The notes beneath the pieces are model-generated. The model worked only from the letters and a program-made list of their open reading frames with translations, was not told the origin of the DNA and ran no database searches. A program made the translations under genes and the position numbers. Source: Bacillus gobiensis (GTDB lineage: Bacteria > Bacillota > Bacilli > Bacillales > Bacillaceae). Taken from it: a stretch of 64,000 nucleotides of DNA. Of the stretch, positions 48,634-59,461 are shown piece after piece; the first letter of the stretch is position 1; each line of letters starts with the position of its first letter. The stretch covers positions 620,190 through 684,189 of the forward strand of contig NZ_CP012600.1 in NCBI RefSeq assembly GCF_001278705.1, given 5' to 3'.

Positions 48634-49580
48634 GCTCATTACATGTGAAACAGGAGTCAGTGACCGAATTGCAGGGTAAGGACTTTCTCACATTGGCGGA
48701 TTTAACAAAGGAAGAAATCATCGGCCTGCTTGAAGAAGCAGCTAATCTCAAAAAAAACAAATTTCAGCCGATTTTTGCAGGAAAGACGCTGGCAATGATT
48801 TTCGAAAAATCTTCCACTCGGACACGCGTCTCGTTTGAAGCTGGTATGGCGCAGCTTGGTGGGAATGCGCTGTTTTTAAGCAATAGAGACATACAGCTCG
48901 GGCGGGGAGAAACGATTGCCGACACGGCTAAGGTGTTGTCTGGCTATGTCGATGCCATTATGATCAGAACGTTTGAACACGAAAGAGTTGAAGAGCTTGC
49001 CAAATACGCAACGATTCCCGTTATCAATGGATTATCTGATTTCGCGCATCCATGCCAAGCGTTAGCAGACCTGTTAACGATATATGAAACAAAAGGCACA
49101 CTGGAAAACGTAAAGGTCGTCTATGTAGGGGATGGCAATAACGTTGCCCATTCCCTTATGATTGGCTGTGCGAAGGTCGGCTGCGACATCACAGTCGCTT
49201 CTCCTTCGGGGTATGAACCACAAGAAGGAGTCATTCAGTCGGCAAAAGCATTTGCAGAAAAATCAGGTGCTGCTGTTACCGTCACTAATGATGCGGAACA
49301 AGCGGTAATTGATGCAGACGTCATTTATTCAGATGTCTTTACGAGCATGGGACAGGAAGCGGAAAGCGAAGAGCGTTTGAAGATTTTTTCAGGCTTCCAG
49401 GTGAATTCAGAGCTTGCAGCTCATGCGAAGCCTGATTACACCTTCCTTCATTGCCTTCCTGCTCATCGAGAAGAAGAAGTCACAGCTGAAATTATCGACG
49501 GACCTAATTCAGCGGTGTTCCAGCAGGCGGAAAACCGGATGCACGTCCAAAAAGCGCTGCTGAAAGCTTTAATCAAGTAA
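48630..49580 (+). CDS. argF: ArgF, ornithine carbamoyltransferase
   Basis: 316-aa enzyme joining carbamoyl phosphate and ornithine to citrulline. Signatures SSTRTR (carbamoyl phosphate), HPCQALAD and HCLPAHR (ornithine). Overlaps carB by 4 bp; AAGGAAGTGG upstream. Last gene of the operon. Confidence 0.97.
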   Translation: MSSLHVKQESVTELQGKDFLTLADLTKEEIIGLLEEAANLKKNKFQPIFAGKTLAMIFEKSSTRTRVSFEAGMAQLGGNALFLSNRDIQLGRGETIADTAKVLSGYVDAIMIRTFEHERVEELAKYATIPVINGLSDFAHPCQALADLLTIYETKGTLENVKVVYVGDGNNVAHSLMIGCAKVGCDITVASPSGYEPQEGVIQSAKAFAEKSGAAVTVTNDAEQAVIDADVIYSDVFTSMGQEAESEERLKIFSGFQVNSELAAHAKPDYTFLHCLPAHREEEVTAEIIDGPNSAVFQQAENRMHVQKALLKALIK

Positions 49581-49587
49581 TAGCAAT

Positions 49588-49622
49588 AAAAAGGCCTCCC
49601 AGCTCGGGAAGGCCTTTTGCTT
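49588..49622 (+). terminator. Terminator of the arg operon
   Basis: AAAAGGCCT and AGGCCTTTT with extra CC/GG pairing, loop of about 5 nt. Confidence 0.9.
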
Positions 49623-49688
49623 TTTGTAAAAACATGTTTTTTTATCGAATGGGTATACTATTTTTGATTAAGGTGAAGGAGTGAAATT

Positions 49689-49868
49689 ATGGGACAGCAG
49701 CACCAATTTAAACCTGGCCAAAAAGCACCGAACAATGGTATATATGTTGAAATTGGTGAAACAGGAAGCATGGTAAAAGACCCGCAAAAAATCCGCTTGA
49801 GTGCAGGTGATATGTTTCCCGACACCTCAAACCATAATCGGATTTGGACTTACCAAAGAAAACCTTAA
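49689..49868 (+). CDS. yjzC: YjzC, small conserved protein
   Basis: 59-aa protein: MGQQHQFKPGQKAPNNGIYV, then EIGETGSMV, closing with RIWTYQRKP. Same length and position as B. subtilis YjzC. Function unknown. GAAGGAGTG precedes the ATG. Confidence 0.9.
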   Translation: MGQQHQFKPGQKAPNNGIYVEIGETGSMVKDPQKIRLSAGDMFPDTSNHNRIWTYQRKP

Positions 49869-49912
49869 AAAAACTCTGCTTGGAAAAATATCCAAGCAGA
49901 GTTTTTATTTTT
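49868..49912. terminator. Bidirectional terminator between yjzC and yjzD
   Basis: AAAAACTCTGCTTGGA with the complementary CCAAGCAGAGTTTTT, loop of about 7 nt; begins at the stop of yjzC. Confidence 0.9.
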
Positions 49913-50096
49913 AATGCTGTTTCGTTTCTTTCGTAGCTGGCAAAATCTCACCCAAAATAATCAGGAGAACGAACGCAATTACCGCTATAATTGATGTAGT
50001 CAATGGTTCGTAAGCTGCTCCATTCATTGAGGCAATTAAATAACCTGCCATGTGAGTTAAAAGGAACGCCCAAAAGAAAAGCATAATAAAACGCAC
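49911..50096 (-). CDS. yjzD: YjzD, small membrane protein (DUF2929)
   Basis: 61-aa protein with two hydrophobic segments (FIMLFFWAFLLTHMAGYLI and IIAVIAFVLLIILG). DUF2929 family; function unknown. GTG start at 50096 behind GAGGTGG. Confidence 0.88.
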   Translation of the reverse strand: MRFIMLFFWAFLLTHMAGYLIASMNGAAYEPLTTSIIAVIAFVLLIILGEILPATKETKQH

Positions 50097-50328
50097 GATC
50101 CCACCTCGTCCTTCTTTCCATTTCTAAAGCATATCATACCATAGAAAAATAGAAGGTAAAAGTACTCTAGAGATATATAAACACCAAAATTGTGAACATT
50201 TTTCAGACATCCGCTCCAATTTTTGTTTTAATGATAAAATTCAGGGGATAGGACAATTTCTTAACCCTTTCAACAATAATTCCATATGATATAGAGAAGA
50301 ATTGACGTGGAGGGAGGTGAGGCAAGGG

Positions 50329-51060
50329 GTGACTATTTTCGAACGTTTTTTTCAATTTGAATCAGAATGGAATGCGATCCATATACCCTACCGGCCAAAT
50401 GGATTCGGAGTGCTCGTTCTTGGGGACAGGAATCACTTTGTCAAGCCTGAAACAAGCTTTTGGCTGGAGCATGATGGGAAGTACAGGACGATTCAATTGC
50501 TTTTGTCTGAAGGTTATACAATTTTTTACAGCAATTTATTTAATCCCCATTGGGGGGCGAAGAAAGCGTCGGATTACACGAGGCATTTTATCCATTACGT
50601 ATTAAAGCATGAAATTCTAAACGAAAAAATCCATATCATAGCAGAAGGCACGGGTGCTCTAGTGGCTGCAAATCTTCTGAATGAATCAGAAGAGCAAATT
50701 CGTTCAGTTGCTATGCTCACTCCTTGCCTTGACCTGCAAAGCTATTATGAGAACGAAAAAGAAAATAAATTTTTTTATAAGCAGCTCGTAAAACAATTGG
50801 AAAAAAGCTACGGAATTCCTGAAAAGGAAATGGAGAATTTTCGATTTCAAACAATTATCCCCTACCACAACAAAGTACCTGTCCATATTTGGCAAAGAAT
50901 GAATGGGGCCTATCCGTACGATGCCCATGCCAAAATCTTCGAAGAAAAACAAATGAATGGCAAGAATCAGGTGAAAGTAACTTATTATCTGGCTGATCAT
51001 CCGAATCGAATTCGATCTTCTATTCTGAAATTTTTCAAGAGGCATGAAAAGGAATTGTGA
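50329..51060 (+). CDS. yjaU: YjaU-like alpha/beta-hydrolase-fold protein
   Basis: 243-aa protein with alpha/beta-hydrolase-like topology: [22 protein letters not shown], and [15 protein letters not shown], where Thr replaces the nucleophilic Ser of a typical GxSxG elbow. Activity therefore uncertain. The start at GTG 50329 follows GGAGGGAGG; a TTG at 50302 would extend the frame. Position matches B. subtilis YjaU. Confidence 0.75.
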   Translation: MTIFERFFQFESEWNAIHIPYRPNGFGVLVLGDRNHFVKPETSFWLEHDGKYRTIQLLLSEGYTIFYSNLFNPHWGAKKASDYTRHFIHYVLKHEILNEKIHIIAEGTGALVAANLLNESEEQIRSVAMLTPCLDLQSYYENEKENKFFYKQLVKQLEKSYGIPEKEMENFRFQTIIPYHNKVPVHIWQRMNGAYPYDAHAKIFEEKQMNGKNQVKVTYYLADHPNRIRSSILKFFKRHEKEL

Positions 51061-51072
51061 AGAATAAAGTAG

Positions 51073-51105
51073 TAACAGCCTGAATTCAGGCTGTTTTTCA
51101 TTTTT
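51073..51105 (+). terminator. Terminator after yjaU
   Basis: Perfect palindrome AACAGCCTGAATTCAGGCTGTT followed by TTTCATTTTT. Confidence 0.85.
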
Positions 51106-51146
51106 GGACGTTAATGAAACTAATAATGAGAGGTGGGACAGGTCAA

Positions 51147-51719
51147 ATGAATTCGGTCCTTGTCCTTGGAACAGATGAATTTTTCGGGCTTACACTTTGT
51201 GAAAAATTATTGGATGAAGGCTTTGAAGTCCATGCAGTTTTGCTTCAGACTCAAGTTAAAGAAAAACAGCATTTAATTGAGGAAAGACTGCTGTGGCTGG
51301 GAAGAAATGAGCATTTTTATGTAGAACCAAACGGAAAAAGCCAAGAATACGAAAGAATTTATATTATCTATTCTCCTGAACTGGCGGATCATGTCTGGAA
51401 AGATAGGGAACATCCTCTTTTTCTTCTTGTCTATGATCATGAAATCGGTCAAGTAAGATTAAATGAGGAAGAGCAAAAACATGTGAAAATCATTCCACTT
51501 CCTAAGATGTATGGGCCATGGGACATGAATTACAAGAAAGAAAGGCCGGACGATTGTTTTTTTGTTAATGATGTGGCTGATAAACTAGTGGAAGAAACAT
51601 CCGATTGGAAGCGGAAAAAATTTTTAGCAGAGATTGAGAAGAAAACGTCAGAAGAGGAAGCGGATAAACTCATTGAACAATGGCAGCGACAAACACCTAC
51701 AAAAATCGACAAAATATAA
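51147..51719 (+). CDS. yjaV: YjaV-like protein
   Basis: 190-aa protein starting MNSVLVLGTDEFFGLTLCEK, resembling the N-terminus of an NAD-dependent epimerase fold, but short and lacking the catalytic YxxxK. Same position and length as B. subtilis YjaV, function unknown. GAGGTGGG upstream of ATG 51147. Confidence 0.8.
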   Translation: MNSVLVLGTDEFFGLTLCEKLLDEGFEVHAVLLQTQVKEKQHLIEERLLWLGRNEHFYVEPNGKSQEYERIYIIYSPELADHVWKDREHPLFLLVYDHEIGQVRLNEEEQKHVKIIPLPKMYGPWDMNYKKERPDDCFFVNDVADKLVEETSDWKRKKFLAEIEKKTSEEEADKLIEQWQRQTPTKIDKI

Positions 51720-51792
51720 GAAACTTCTTCCAAAATTGCTAGAGGGACGATAGAATATAATCATGCATGTTTTGAAAGGAGCTGAGCATGAG

Positions 51793-52749
51793 TTGGCTAA
51801 GCAGCTTGCCACATTGATTGCTGTCCTCCTTGTTTTAACTAGTTGTGGACAACCTTTTACTGGAGGGAAATTAAAAAAAGCGGGGCTTCTTGTACCTGAT
51901 ACGATTAGTGACCAGGTCTGGGGAACAAAAGGATATAAGGGTTTGTTAAGCATCCAATCGGAATACAATGTGGATGTGTTTTATAAAGAAGGAATGAAGA
52001 GTGAAGGAGATATCGAGCGTGCGGTAGAAGATTTTGTGAAAAAAGGAACCAATCTGATTTTCGGGCACGGTGATATTTATGAACCAATCTTTAATAAACT
52101 CAGTGAAAGATATCCTGATGTACAGTTTGTCTTTTTTAATGGAGACTCAGATAAAAAGAATGTGACAAGCATTAAGTTTAAAGCTGAAGCCATGGGTTTT
52201 TTCGGAGGGATGATAGCTTCTCGAATGTCAAAAACGAATGAAATCGGCATTCTCGCTTCATATGAATGGCAGCCTGAAGTAGCAGGCTTTATAGAAGGTT
52301 CGCGTTATCAGGATAAAGAAGTCAAAGTGGATGTAGAGTATGTTGGCAGCTGGGACGACAAAGCTAAGGCACTTGAATTAAACAAAAAGTTAATCAGCAG
52401 AGGGGTCGATGTTGTCTATCCTGCAGGTGACGGGTATAATATTCCTGTAATCCAGCAATTAAAAGCTAACGGGCTATATGCCATCGGCTATATCAACGAT
52501 CAAATCGATTTGGGAGACAATGTTGTTCTGACCAGTACAGTTCAGAATGTGGATCATCTCTATGAAACTGTGGCAAGAAAGTTTAATGATGGTACACTTG
52601 AATCGGGAACATGCTATGTTGATTTTCAAGAAGATATTATTACCCTTGGTGATTTCAGCCCTCTTATACCATATGATTATCAAAATAAAATCAATCAATT
52701 GGTCAAGGATTATAAACAAACAGGAAAACTTCCAAACGAAGGGACGTGA
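51793..52749 (+). CDS. med: Med, competence-regulating lipoprotein
   Basis: 318-aa BMP-family lipoprotein that in B. subtilis promotes comK expression. TTG start at 51793 gives MAKQLATLIAVLLVLTSCGQ, a lipoprotein signal with Cys18; AAAGGAG lies upstream. The binding-protein fold shows LLVPDTISDQVWGTKGYKG and FVFFNGDSDKKN. comZ follows directly at its stop. Confidence 0.92.
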   Translation: MAKQLATLIAVLLVLTSCGQPFTGGKLKKAGLLVPDTISDQVWGTKGYKGLLSIQSEYNVDVFYKEGMKSEGDIERAVEDFVKKGTNLIFGHGDIYEPIFNKLSERYPDVQFVFFNGDSDKKNVTSIKFKAEAMGFFGGMIASRMSKTNEIGILASYEWQPEVAGFIEGSRYQDKEVKVDVEYVGSWDDKAKALELNKKLISRGVDVVYPAGDGYNIPVIQQLKANGLYAIGYINDQIDLGDNVVLTSTVQNVDHLYETVARKFNDGTLESGTCYVDFQEDIITLGDFSPLIPYDYQNKINQLVKDYKQTGKLPNEGT

Positions 52750-52941
52750 ATGAGAGTGCCACATGAAAAATCAATGGAATTTATGCAAATCGCCATGAAA
52801 TATTTACCCGAAGCAAAGCAAGAATTAGATAAAGCCGGAATCGAGCTGTCAATTGATTCTTTGGAGCCATTTATGAATTTATTCACGAAGGTCATGGCTG
52901 AAGCCTATGAACTGGGTAAAACAGATGCAAGCGAAAAGTAA
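52750..52941 (+). CDS. comZ: ComZ, competence regulator
   Basis: 63-aa helical protein that inhibits comG expression in B. subtilis. Conserved core EFMQIAMKYLPEAKQELDKA and PFMNLFTKVMAEAYELGK. The ATG touches the med stop (TGAATG), so translation is coupled. Confidence 0.93.
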   Translation: MRVPHEKSMEFMQIAMKYLPEAKQELDKAGIELSIDSLEPFMNLFTKVMAEAYELGKTDASEK

Positions 52942-52944
52942 ATA

Positions 52945-52979
52945 AAAAAGCCATTTTTTGAACGAAATGGCTTTTTTTA
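52945..52979. terminator. Bidirectional terminator after comZ
   Basis: AAAAAGCCATTT and AAATGGCTTTTTTT around 8 nt; overlaps the end of the minus-strand gene. Confidence 0.9.
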
Positions 52980-53207
52980 TTTTCCTATTTTTTTCTTTAT
53001 GCTGTTAAAGAGAGGGGCAAATTCTTTCAGGGCGGGTTTAATTTCATCAAGAGAATTCATGATCTCCCCAATTTGGTTCATCACATGATTATAATCAATC
53101 GAATCAGGATCTTTCTGCTCATCTTTGACTTCTTTCTCTTCCGCTTTCTCCTTTTCTTCTCTCTTTCCGAACATCATTTGATTAAAAAAATCATTCCCTT
53201 TGTTCAA
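52977..53207 (-). CDS. yjzB: YjzB-like small hydrophilic protein
   Basis: 76-aa protein of Lys/Glu-rich linker (KREEKEKAEEKEVKDEQK) followed by an amphipathic helix pair (VMNQIGEIMNSLDEIKPALK). TTG 53207 has AAAGGGGG 8 nt upstream; an ATG two codons earlier is only 2 nt from that site. Same position as B. subtilis yjzB; identity moderate, function unknown. Confidence 0.65.
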   Translation of the reverse strand: MNKGNDFFNQMMFGKREEKEKAEEKEVKDEQKDPDSIDYNHVMNQIGEIMNSLDEIKPALKEFAPLFNSIKKKIGK

Positions 53208-53272
53208 TCGCATTTCCCCCTTTATTGCCAGTTTATGTTTTCGCTCGGCTTTCAGTTTAGGCGCATGCAGTA

Positions 53273-53318
53273 TTGCCAAAGAAAAAAAAATAAGGTACGA
53301 TTAGTACCAGATACTAAT
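53273..53318 (+). promoter_or_regulatory. fabHA promoter with FapR operator
   Basis: TTGCCA (53273-53278), 17 nt, TACGAT (53296-53301). Overlapping the -10 and start, 53300-53318 is ATTAGTACCAGATACTAAT, a typical FapR site. Malonyl-CoA/FapR control of fatty-acid synthesis is expected. Confidence 0.85.
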
Positions 53319-53351
53319 ATTAGCTTTTAACTTTGTAAAGGAGCTTATCCT

Positions 53352-54290
53352 ATGAATGCTGGAATATGGGGAATCGGGCGCTATCTGCCTGAAAAAGTCA
53401 TAACTAATTTTGATTTAGAAAAAATGATGGAAACTTCCGATGAATGGATACGTACTAGAACAGGTATAGAAGAAAGAAGAATAGCCGGAGATGACGAATT
53501 CACCTCTGATATGGCATACTATGCTGCAGAAAAAGCTTTGAAACAAGCAAATGTGGATGCGGCGGACATAGATATGATTTTAGTAGCAACTGTTACGCCG
53601 GATCGCTCGTTTCCTTCAGTTTCTTGTATGCTTCAGGAAAGGCTGGGCGCACATAGAGCGTGTGCGATGGATTTAAGTGCTGCCTGTGCCGGCTTTATGT
53701 ATGGCTTAATTACGGCAAAGCAGTTTATCGAATCTGGCAGCTACAAGCATGTTCTTGTCGTAGGGGCTGAGAAGCTCTCGGGGATCACAAACTGGGAAGA
53801 CCGTAACACGGCAGTTCTTTTTGGAGACGGTGCCGGTGCAGTTGTTCTCGGCCCGGTCAGTGATGGGAAAGGCATTCTATCTTTTGAGCTTGGATCAGAT
53901 GGAACAGGTGGAAAGCATCTCTATTCTGATGATGCTGCTAAAATTTTCATGAACGGCAGAGAAGTGTTTAAATTTGCTGTTCGGCAAATGGGCGAATCAA
54001 GTGTAAACGTCCTTGTAAAAGCTGGTCTGGGTAAAGAAGATGTTGATTTTCTCATTCCGCACCAAGCGAATATAAGAATCATGGAGTCGGCAAGAGAACG
54101 TCTTGAACTCCCGCTTGAAAAAATGTCAAAAACGATTCAAAAATATGGGAATACCTCAGCTGCGTCTATTCCGATTTCTCTTGTGGAAGAGCTGGAAGCT
54201 GGTAAAATAAAAGATGGAGATTTACTTGTTATGGTAGGCTTCGGCGGAGGCTTGACTTGGGGAGCCATCGCAATGCGCTGGGGTCGATAG
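53352..54290 (+). CDS. fabHA: FabHA, 3-oxoacyl-ACP synthase III
   Basis: 312-aa KAS III, which starts fatty acids from acyl-CoA and malonyl-ACP. Active-site Cys in [12 protein letters not shown], His in [10 protein letters not shown], Asn in [17 protein letters not shown] precedes the ATG. fabF follows after 22 bp. Confidence 0.97.
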   Translation: MNAGIWGIGRYLPEKVITNFDLEKMMETSDEWIRTRTGIEERRIAGDDEFTSDMAYYAAEKALKQANVDAADIDMILVATVTPDRSFPSVSCMLQERLGAHRACAMDLSAACAGFMYGLITAKQFIESGSYKHVLVVGAEKLSGITNWEDRNTAVLFGDGAGAVVLGPVSDGKGILSFELGSDGTGGKHLYSDDAAKIFMNGREVFKFAVRQMGESSVNVLVKAGLGKEDVDFLIPHQANIRIMESARERLELPLEKMSKTIQKYGNTSAASIPISLVEELEAGKIKDGDLLVMVGFGGGLTWGAIAMRWGR

Positions 54291-54312
54291 CAAAAAAGGT
54301 GAGGTGCTTTTT

Positions 54313-55551
54313 ATGAATAAAAAAAGAGTGGTCATTACTGGCATAGGAGCTGTGTCGCCACTTGGAAATACAGCCCAAACATCATGGGAAAATGCCGTAA
54401 AAGGCGTTTCGGGAATCGGTCCGTTAACGAGAGTGAATCCTGATGAATATCCTGCTAAGGTTGCAGCAGAGCTAAAGGATTTCGATGCAGCCGATTTTAT
54501 GGATAAAAAAGATGCCAGAAAAATGGACAGATTTACACAATACGCGGTTGCTGCTTCAAAAATGGCAGTCGAAGATGCAAAGCTTGAAATTACCGATCAA
54601 AATGCTCCCAGAATTGGAGTTTGGATTGGTTCAGGCATAGGCGGAATGGAAACATTTGAACAGCAGTATGATGCATTATTGTCAAAAGGACCAAGACGTG
54701 TCAGTCCTTTTTTTGTACCGATGATGATACCGGATATGGCTGCTGGGCAAGTATCAATTTACCTTGGTGCAAAAGGAGTTAATTCTTGTACCGTCACAGC
54801 ATGCGCAACAGGCACAAATTCGATTGGCGATGCCTTTAAGGCAATTCAGCGCGGAGATGCGGATGCGATGATTGCAGGTGGAACTGAGGCGCCGCTTACG
54901 AAAATGTCGTTTGCCGGTTTTTGTGCAAACAAAGCACTTTCCACCAATCCTGATCCGAAAACGGCAAGCCGTCCGTTTGATAAAAACCGCGATGGCTTTG
55001 TCATGGGTGAGGGAGCAGGAATCGTTATTCTCGAAGAGTTGGAGCATGCGATCAAAAGAGGCGCGAATATCTATGCTGAGGTATCGGGATATGGTTCTAC
55101 CGGCGATGCGTATCATATTACCGCTCCATCACCGACTGGTGAAGGAGGAGCGAGGGCGATGCTGCAAGCCATTCTTGATGCAGAACTAACTCCGGAAAAC
55201 ATTGATTACATCAATGCACATGGAACTAGTACTCAATATAATGAAAAATTTGAAACGATGGCAATCAAAGAAGTATTTGGCGATTATGCTTATAAGCTGG
55301 CGATCAGCTCAACAAAAAGCATGACAGGCCATTTGCTAGGTGCTGCTGGCGGTATTGAAGCTATTTTTTCAATTATGGCAATCAAAGACGGAATCATTCC
55401 GCCGACGATTAATTACGAAACGCCTGACGAGGACTGTGACTTAGATTATGTTCCAAACAAAGCTCGTAAGCAGGAAGTAAAGGCTGTTTTAAGCAACTCC
55501 CTTGGCTTTGGCGGACACAATGCCACACTCGTATTCAAAAAATATGTCTAG
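54313..55551 (+). CDS. fabF: FabF, 3-oxoacyl-ACP synthase II
   Basis: 412-aa KAS II elongating enzyme. Cys in [13 protein letters not shown], and the two His in [14 protein letters not shown] and [14 protein letters not shown]. Start at ATG 54313 after GAGGTG; GTG 54304 in frame lies within that site. Co-transcribed with fabHA. Confidence 0.97.
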   Translation: MNKKRVVITGIGAVSPLGNTAQTSWENAVKGVSGIGPLTRVNPDEYPAKVAAELKDFDAADFMDKKDARKMDRFTQYAVAASKMAVEDAKLEITDQNAPRIGVWIGSGIGGMETFEQQYDALLSKGPRRVSPFFVPMMIPDMAAGQVSIYLGAKGVNSCTVTACATGTNSIGDAFKAIQRGDADAMIAGGTEAPLTKMSFAGFCANKALSTNPDPKTASRPFDKNRDGFVMGEGAGIVILEELEHAIKRGANIYAEVSGYGSTGDAYHITAPSPTGEGGARAMLQAILDAELTPENIDYINAHGTSTQYNEKFETMAIKEVFGDYAYKLAISSTKSMTGHLLGAAGGIEAIFSIMAIKDGIIPPTINYETPDEDCDLDYVPNKARKQEVKAVLSNSLGFGGHNATLVFKKYV

Positions 55552-55555
55552 CATA

Positions 55556-55597
55556 AACAGCAGGTTACCTATACGGTAGCCGGTTGTTTTTTTTTTG
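55556..55597 (+). terminator. Terminator of fabHA-fabF
   Basis: AACAGCAGGTTACC and GGTAGCCGGTTGTT (with mismatches) then a ten-T run. Confidence 0.85.
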
Positions 55598-55624
55598 CAT
55601 ACGATAAGGAAAGGGGGGATATAG

Positions 55625-56404
55625 ATGAGTGTGATAAACACAGTCAAATGGTTTGATAATGCGGACAATACAGCTGAGCTTTCGAAATACGTGCTGCCGT
55701 TATTTGAAGGAGCTCATGAAAAAATGGGAAGAGGTATCCTTGTCCATCTTTCCAGTCACGGAATGTTTCGTAATTGGAAAGATGGAAAAAGCAATATAAA
55801 AAAGTTAAAAGAGCAAGGGTTTTATCAAAAAGCTGCGAAAGAAATTAACTTTTTGAAAAAAGAATGGAATGGACCCGATGTTCCAGTAATTATACTTCCA
55901 GTAGACGAGCAAAACAGAAGATTACGTGCTGAATTCGGATCAAAAAGCGGTCTTGCCTTTCCTGATAAAATCTTTCTTTTTTTATCCCCTGACAATTCAA
56001 ACTCCTCAATCGCAGCCCTCATCACCCATGAATATAATCACATTTGCCGTTTAAATAAAATGAATAAAGACGAATCCGATATCACACTTCTGGATACATT
56101 GATTCTCGAAGGATTGGCCGAAGCTGCCGTCAATGAACGGTTCGGTAAAAAAGAGACAGCCAAATGGACTGCTTATTACAACAACAAACAGCTAGATCAG
56201 TTTTTCGAAAGATGGATTAAGCCAAATATCGACGTCAGACAAGAAGAAGGCAGCCTCATCCAAAGGCTGTTATATGGAAGAGGGCCTTATCCGCAAATGA
56301 TGGGATATGCGGTAGGATACCGTATTGTAAAGGATTACATGGCAAGGAGCAATAAAAAAATTAAACAACTCCTTACATTGTCATCTGAAAAGTTTTTGCA
56401 TTGA
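55625..56404 (+). CDS. yjaZ: YjaZ, DUF2268 predicted zinc protease
   Basis: 259-aa protein with HEYNH (HExxH zinc motif, in LITHEYNHICRLN) and the downstream Glu in LILEGLAEAAVNE, a typical metallopeptidase arrangement (DUF2268). No signal peptide, so likely intracellular. AAAGGGGGG before the ATG. Function not established. Confidence 0.88.
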   Translation: MSVINTVKWFDNADNTAELSKYVLPLFEGAHEKMGRGILVHLSSHGMFRNWKDGKSNIKKLKEQGFYQKAAKEINFLKKEWNGPDVPVIILPVDEQNRRLRAEFGSKSGLAFPDKIFLFLSPDNSNSSIAALITHEYNHICRLNKMNKDESDITLLDTLILEGLAEAAVNERFGKKETAKWTAYYNNKQLDQFFERWIKPNIDVRQEEGSLIQRLLYGRGPYPQMMGYAVGYRIVKDYMARSNKKIKQLLTLSSEKFLH

Positions 56405-56633
56405 TCACAATAAACATCCGAAGAATGCTCATAAATGAGTGGGAGCGACCCGTAACAAAATAATGGCCACAAGTAAATGCGCAAAATCGGAACCGATAAG
56501 TGGCAAAACTATTTCTATCGAGATCTACAGTCAAGCTGTCAAAATTAAGCCCAAAAACTGATCCTTGTGGAATAAATTCTCTTTTAACTGCCTATACTGT
56601 TGAACAAAAGTTACAAAAAGTGAGGGGTTAAAG
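56405..56633. other. Intergenic region between yjaZ and yjbA
   Basis: 229 bp with no terminator seen. A 40-codon open frame (GTG 56439 to TGA 56561) has coding-like composition but no ribosome site. A TATACT near 56605 may serve yjbA. Confidence 0.4.
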
Positions 56634-57386
56634 ATGTTGTTTCTTCATGATGTGTGGGTCAATTGGTTTGAAGGGGAAGAAAATGGATACAACGTGTGCC
56701 ATTTTCATGAATGGAGAAAGGATGACAGCGTCGAGTTGTTGGATCAAGTACCTTTGCTTCGGGTTCCGAGCGTGCTGTTTCATTACATAGAAAATGACTT
56801 GTCCGAGCTGCCGCCGGATTTGTTGTCTGAAGTGTATCAGAAGGCCTACATTCGCAAAAACCATGAACGTTCGCAGCTTGATTACTGTTTTTGTGTAACA
56901 GACGGCATAGGGATTCTTGCGGTGGATACGATAGGCTATACGATTCCAGTCAGAAAAAGCAGGTTGATTCCAAGGCAAGAACAGCTTGTTTATGAAATGG
57001 TCAAGGACGTCGATCCTAATAGTTATGATTTTAGCAGCCAGACACTTGAATCTTCAAAAGAGTACCATATTCTTTCCTTGTCGCCCGAGCATGTAAGGGG
57101 GTTAACGAGAAAGGAAAGGCAGCTAAAGCAGCTTATGTTTATGGCGCTTGATCAGCTGAAGGGACTGAACAACAAATCGGAAATCGCATATTGGTACACC
57201 GAGTGGAATCCGTCTATGTATAAACAAATGAAACGAATGAGCTTCGAACAAATTTGGGATATGCTTTACAATGAAACTGTAGAAGGCTGGTCTGATAAGC
57301 ATCTGAACTTCTGCGAGAACTTAATAAAAGGACAACCTTTTTTTGAAAAGCTTTGGGATCTTGAAAACGAAACGAAAGTGAATTGA
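56634..57386 (+). CDS. yjbA: YjbA, DUF3603 protein
   Basis: 250-aa soluble protein: [20 protein letters not shown] and [18 protein letters not shown] open the DUF3603 family; length as in B. subtilis YjbA. Function unknown. GAGGGG precedes the ATG. Convergent with trpS. Confidence 0.9.
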   Translation: MLFLHDVWVNWFEGEENGYNVCHFHEWRKDDSVELLDQVPLLRVPSVLFHYIENDLSELPPDLLSEVYQKAYIRKNHERSQLDYCFCVTDGIGILAVDTIGYTIPVRKSRLIPRQEQLVYEMVKDVDPNSYDFSSQTLESSKEYHILSLSPEHVRGLTRKERQLKQLMFMALDQLKGLNNKSEIAYWYTEWNPSMYKQMKRMSFEQIWDMLYNETVEGWSDKHLNFCENLIKGQPFFEKLWDLENETKVN

Positions 57387-57388
57387 AA

Positions 57389-57420
57389 AACGCACCGCCA
57401 TGAGCGGTGCGTTCGTTCTT
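57389..57420. terminator. Bidirectional terminator between yjbA and trpS
   Basis: AACGCACCGC and GCGGTGCGTT with loop CATGA, then TCGTTCTTTC. Confidence 0.85.
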
Positions 57421-57421
57421 T

Positions 57422-58426
<1,005 letters not shown>

Positions 58427-58444
58427 TCATATAAAATGCAAAAA

Positions 58445-58686
58445 GGTTCATTCATTCCCTAAAAAGGGACGAATGAACCGCGGTACCACCCTGATTTATT
58501 TCAACACGTGAAATCACCTTAATGTTTGTAACGGAGTCCTCTCCGGCTGAGCCTACTACAAGTTCAGTCAGCTGCTCCAAAGCCCATTCCACATTACTTC
58601 GCTACCAGCTTCCAGCACCGCAGGCTCTCTTTAAACGTTGTCAATGTGTACTATTCTTCTTCATCGCATTTTTAGTTCATGTTACG
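58445..58686 (-). ncRNA. T-box leader of trpS
   Basis: The T-box sequence AGGGTGGTACCGCGG lies at 58492-58478 on the minus strand. A terminator follows: GGTTCATTC and GAATGAACC (58479-58445), then T-rich sequence. In stem I a TGG codon followed by A (58591-58589) is the likely Trp specifier. Uncharged tRNA-Trp should favour the antiterminator. Exact 5' end is estimated. Confidence 0.92.
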
Positions 58687-58692
58687 GAATTT

Positions 58693-58721
58693 ATTATATA
58701 AAAGAATGATATGGACTTCAA
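58693..58721 (-). promoter_or_regulatory. trpS promoter
   Basis: Minus-strand TTGAAG (58721-58716), 17 nt, TATAAT (58698-58693). The -35 overlaps the last codon of the upstream DUF3899 gene. Confidence 0.75.
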
Positions 58722-59113
58722 GTTTCTAAAAAATAATACACCATTAGCAGAACGAGCATGATCGCAAATAGCACGAAACCTGTGACACCCAGCGTCTTCA
58801 TGAACTCTTTCGTATTTTGAGAGCTGCTTTGATTGCTCTCAGGTGATTCCCCGGTCAGTTCGCCGTACATATCCCGCTCCTTTTGGGTGAACAGCCTTCT
58901 AAAACTATATGAAATTCCTTTAAAAAAGCCTCCGCGAAAAACTATGTATGACAGTGAAGGAAGAATGAGAAGGAAGGAAACAAGAAACAAAGCATTAATT
59001 AAATTTAGCAGAGTAAATCCTCCTGTAAAACACATCATAAGTATGATTAGCAAAAGACAAGAAAATAGGGTAATAATAACTGGTCGAATCGTTAACAACT
59101 CCTTTACATTCAT
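58718..59113 (-). CDS. DUF3899-type membrane protein
   Basis: 131-aa protein with three hydrophobic segments (two in the first 60 residues, one at the C-terminus VTGFVLFAIMLVLLMVYYFL) and a polar Ser/Gln/Asn-rich loop. Probably DUF3899; function unknown. ATG at 59113 has no clear Shine-Dalgarno site, so the start is uncertain. Confidence 0.7.
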   Translation of the reverse strand: MNVKELLTIRPVIITLFSCLLLIILMMCFTGGFTLLNLINALFLVSFLLILPSLSYIVFRGGFFKGISYSFRRLFTQKERDMYGELTGESPESNQSSSQNTKEFMKTLGVTGFVLFAIMLVLLMVYYFLET

Positions 59114-59461
59114 ATTGTAAAATATTAATAAGTATATTGAAAATTATGTGATAAGTATAGAGAAATATTATGTTTTCGAGATTTACATGAAATAAATATA
59201 ATTCGTTTTTACTATTAAAGGGAAAAGATTAAACCTGTTATAACGAGAGAAATCTCTATATATCAAGCTTTAGATCATATCAAAACCAATTATTGCATTT
59301 TTTATTGAAAATTTATGAAACTATATTACTGGGATTATTAAAATGTTACATTCAGGTAAATTAAATTTAAATTTTTTTAACAAAATGAATGCATAATTTT
59401 CAGTTAGCTTGTATAATAGTTTTCGTACACAAATTTATACTTACAGGGAGGCAATACTTGG
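59114..59461. other. Intergenic region before oppA
   Basis: 348 bp, strongly AT-rich. TATAAT at 59412-59417 is the likely oppA -10. 59395-59409 (AATTTTCAGTTAGCT) resembles a CodY box at 11 of 15 positions. Several near-matches to the ScoC motif RATANTATY (for example AATATTATG near 59166) occur. No gene is seen. Confidence 0.5.
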
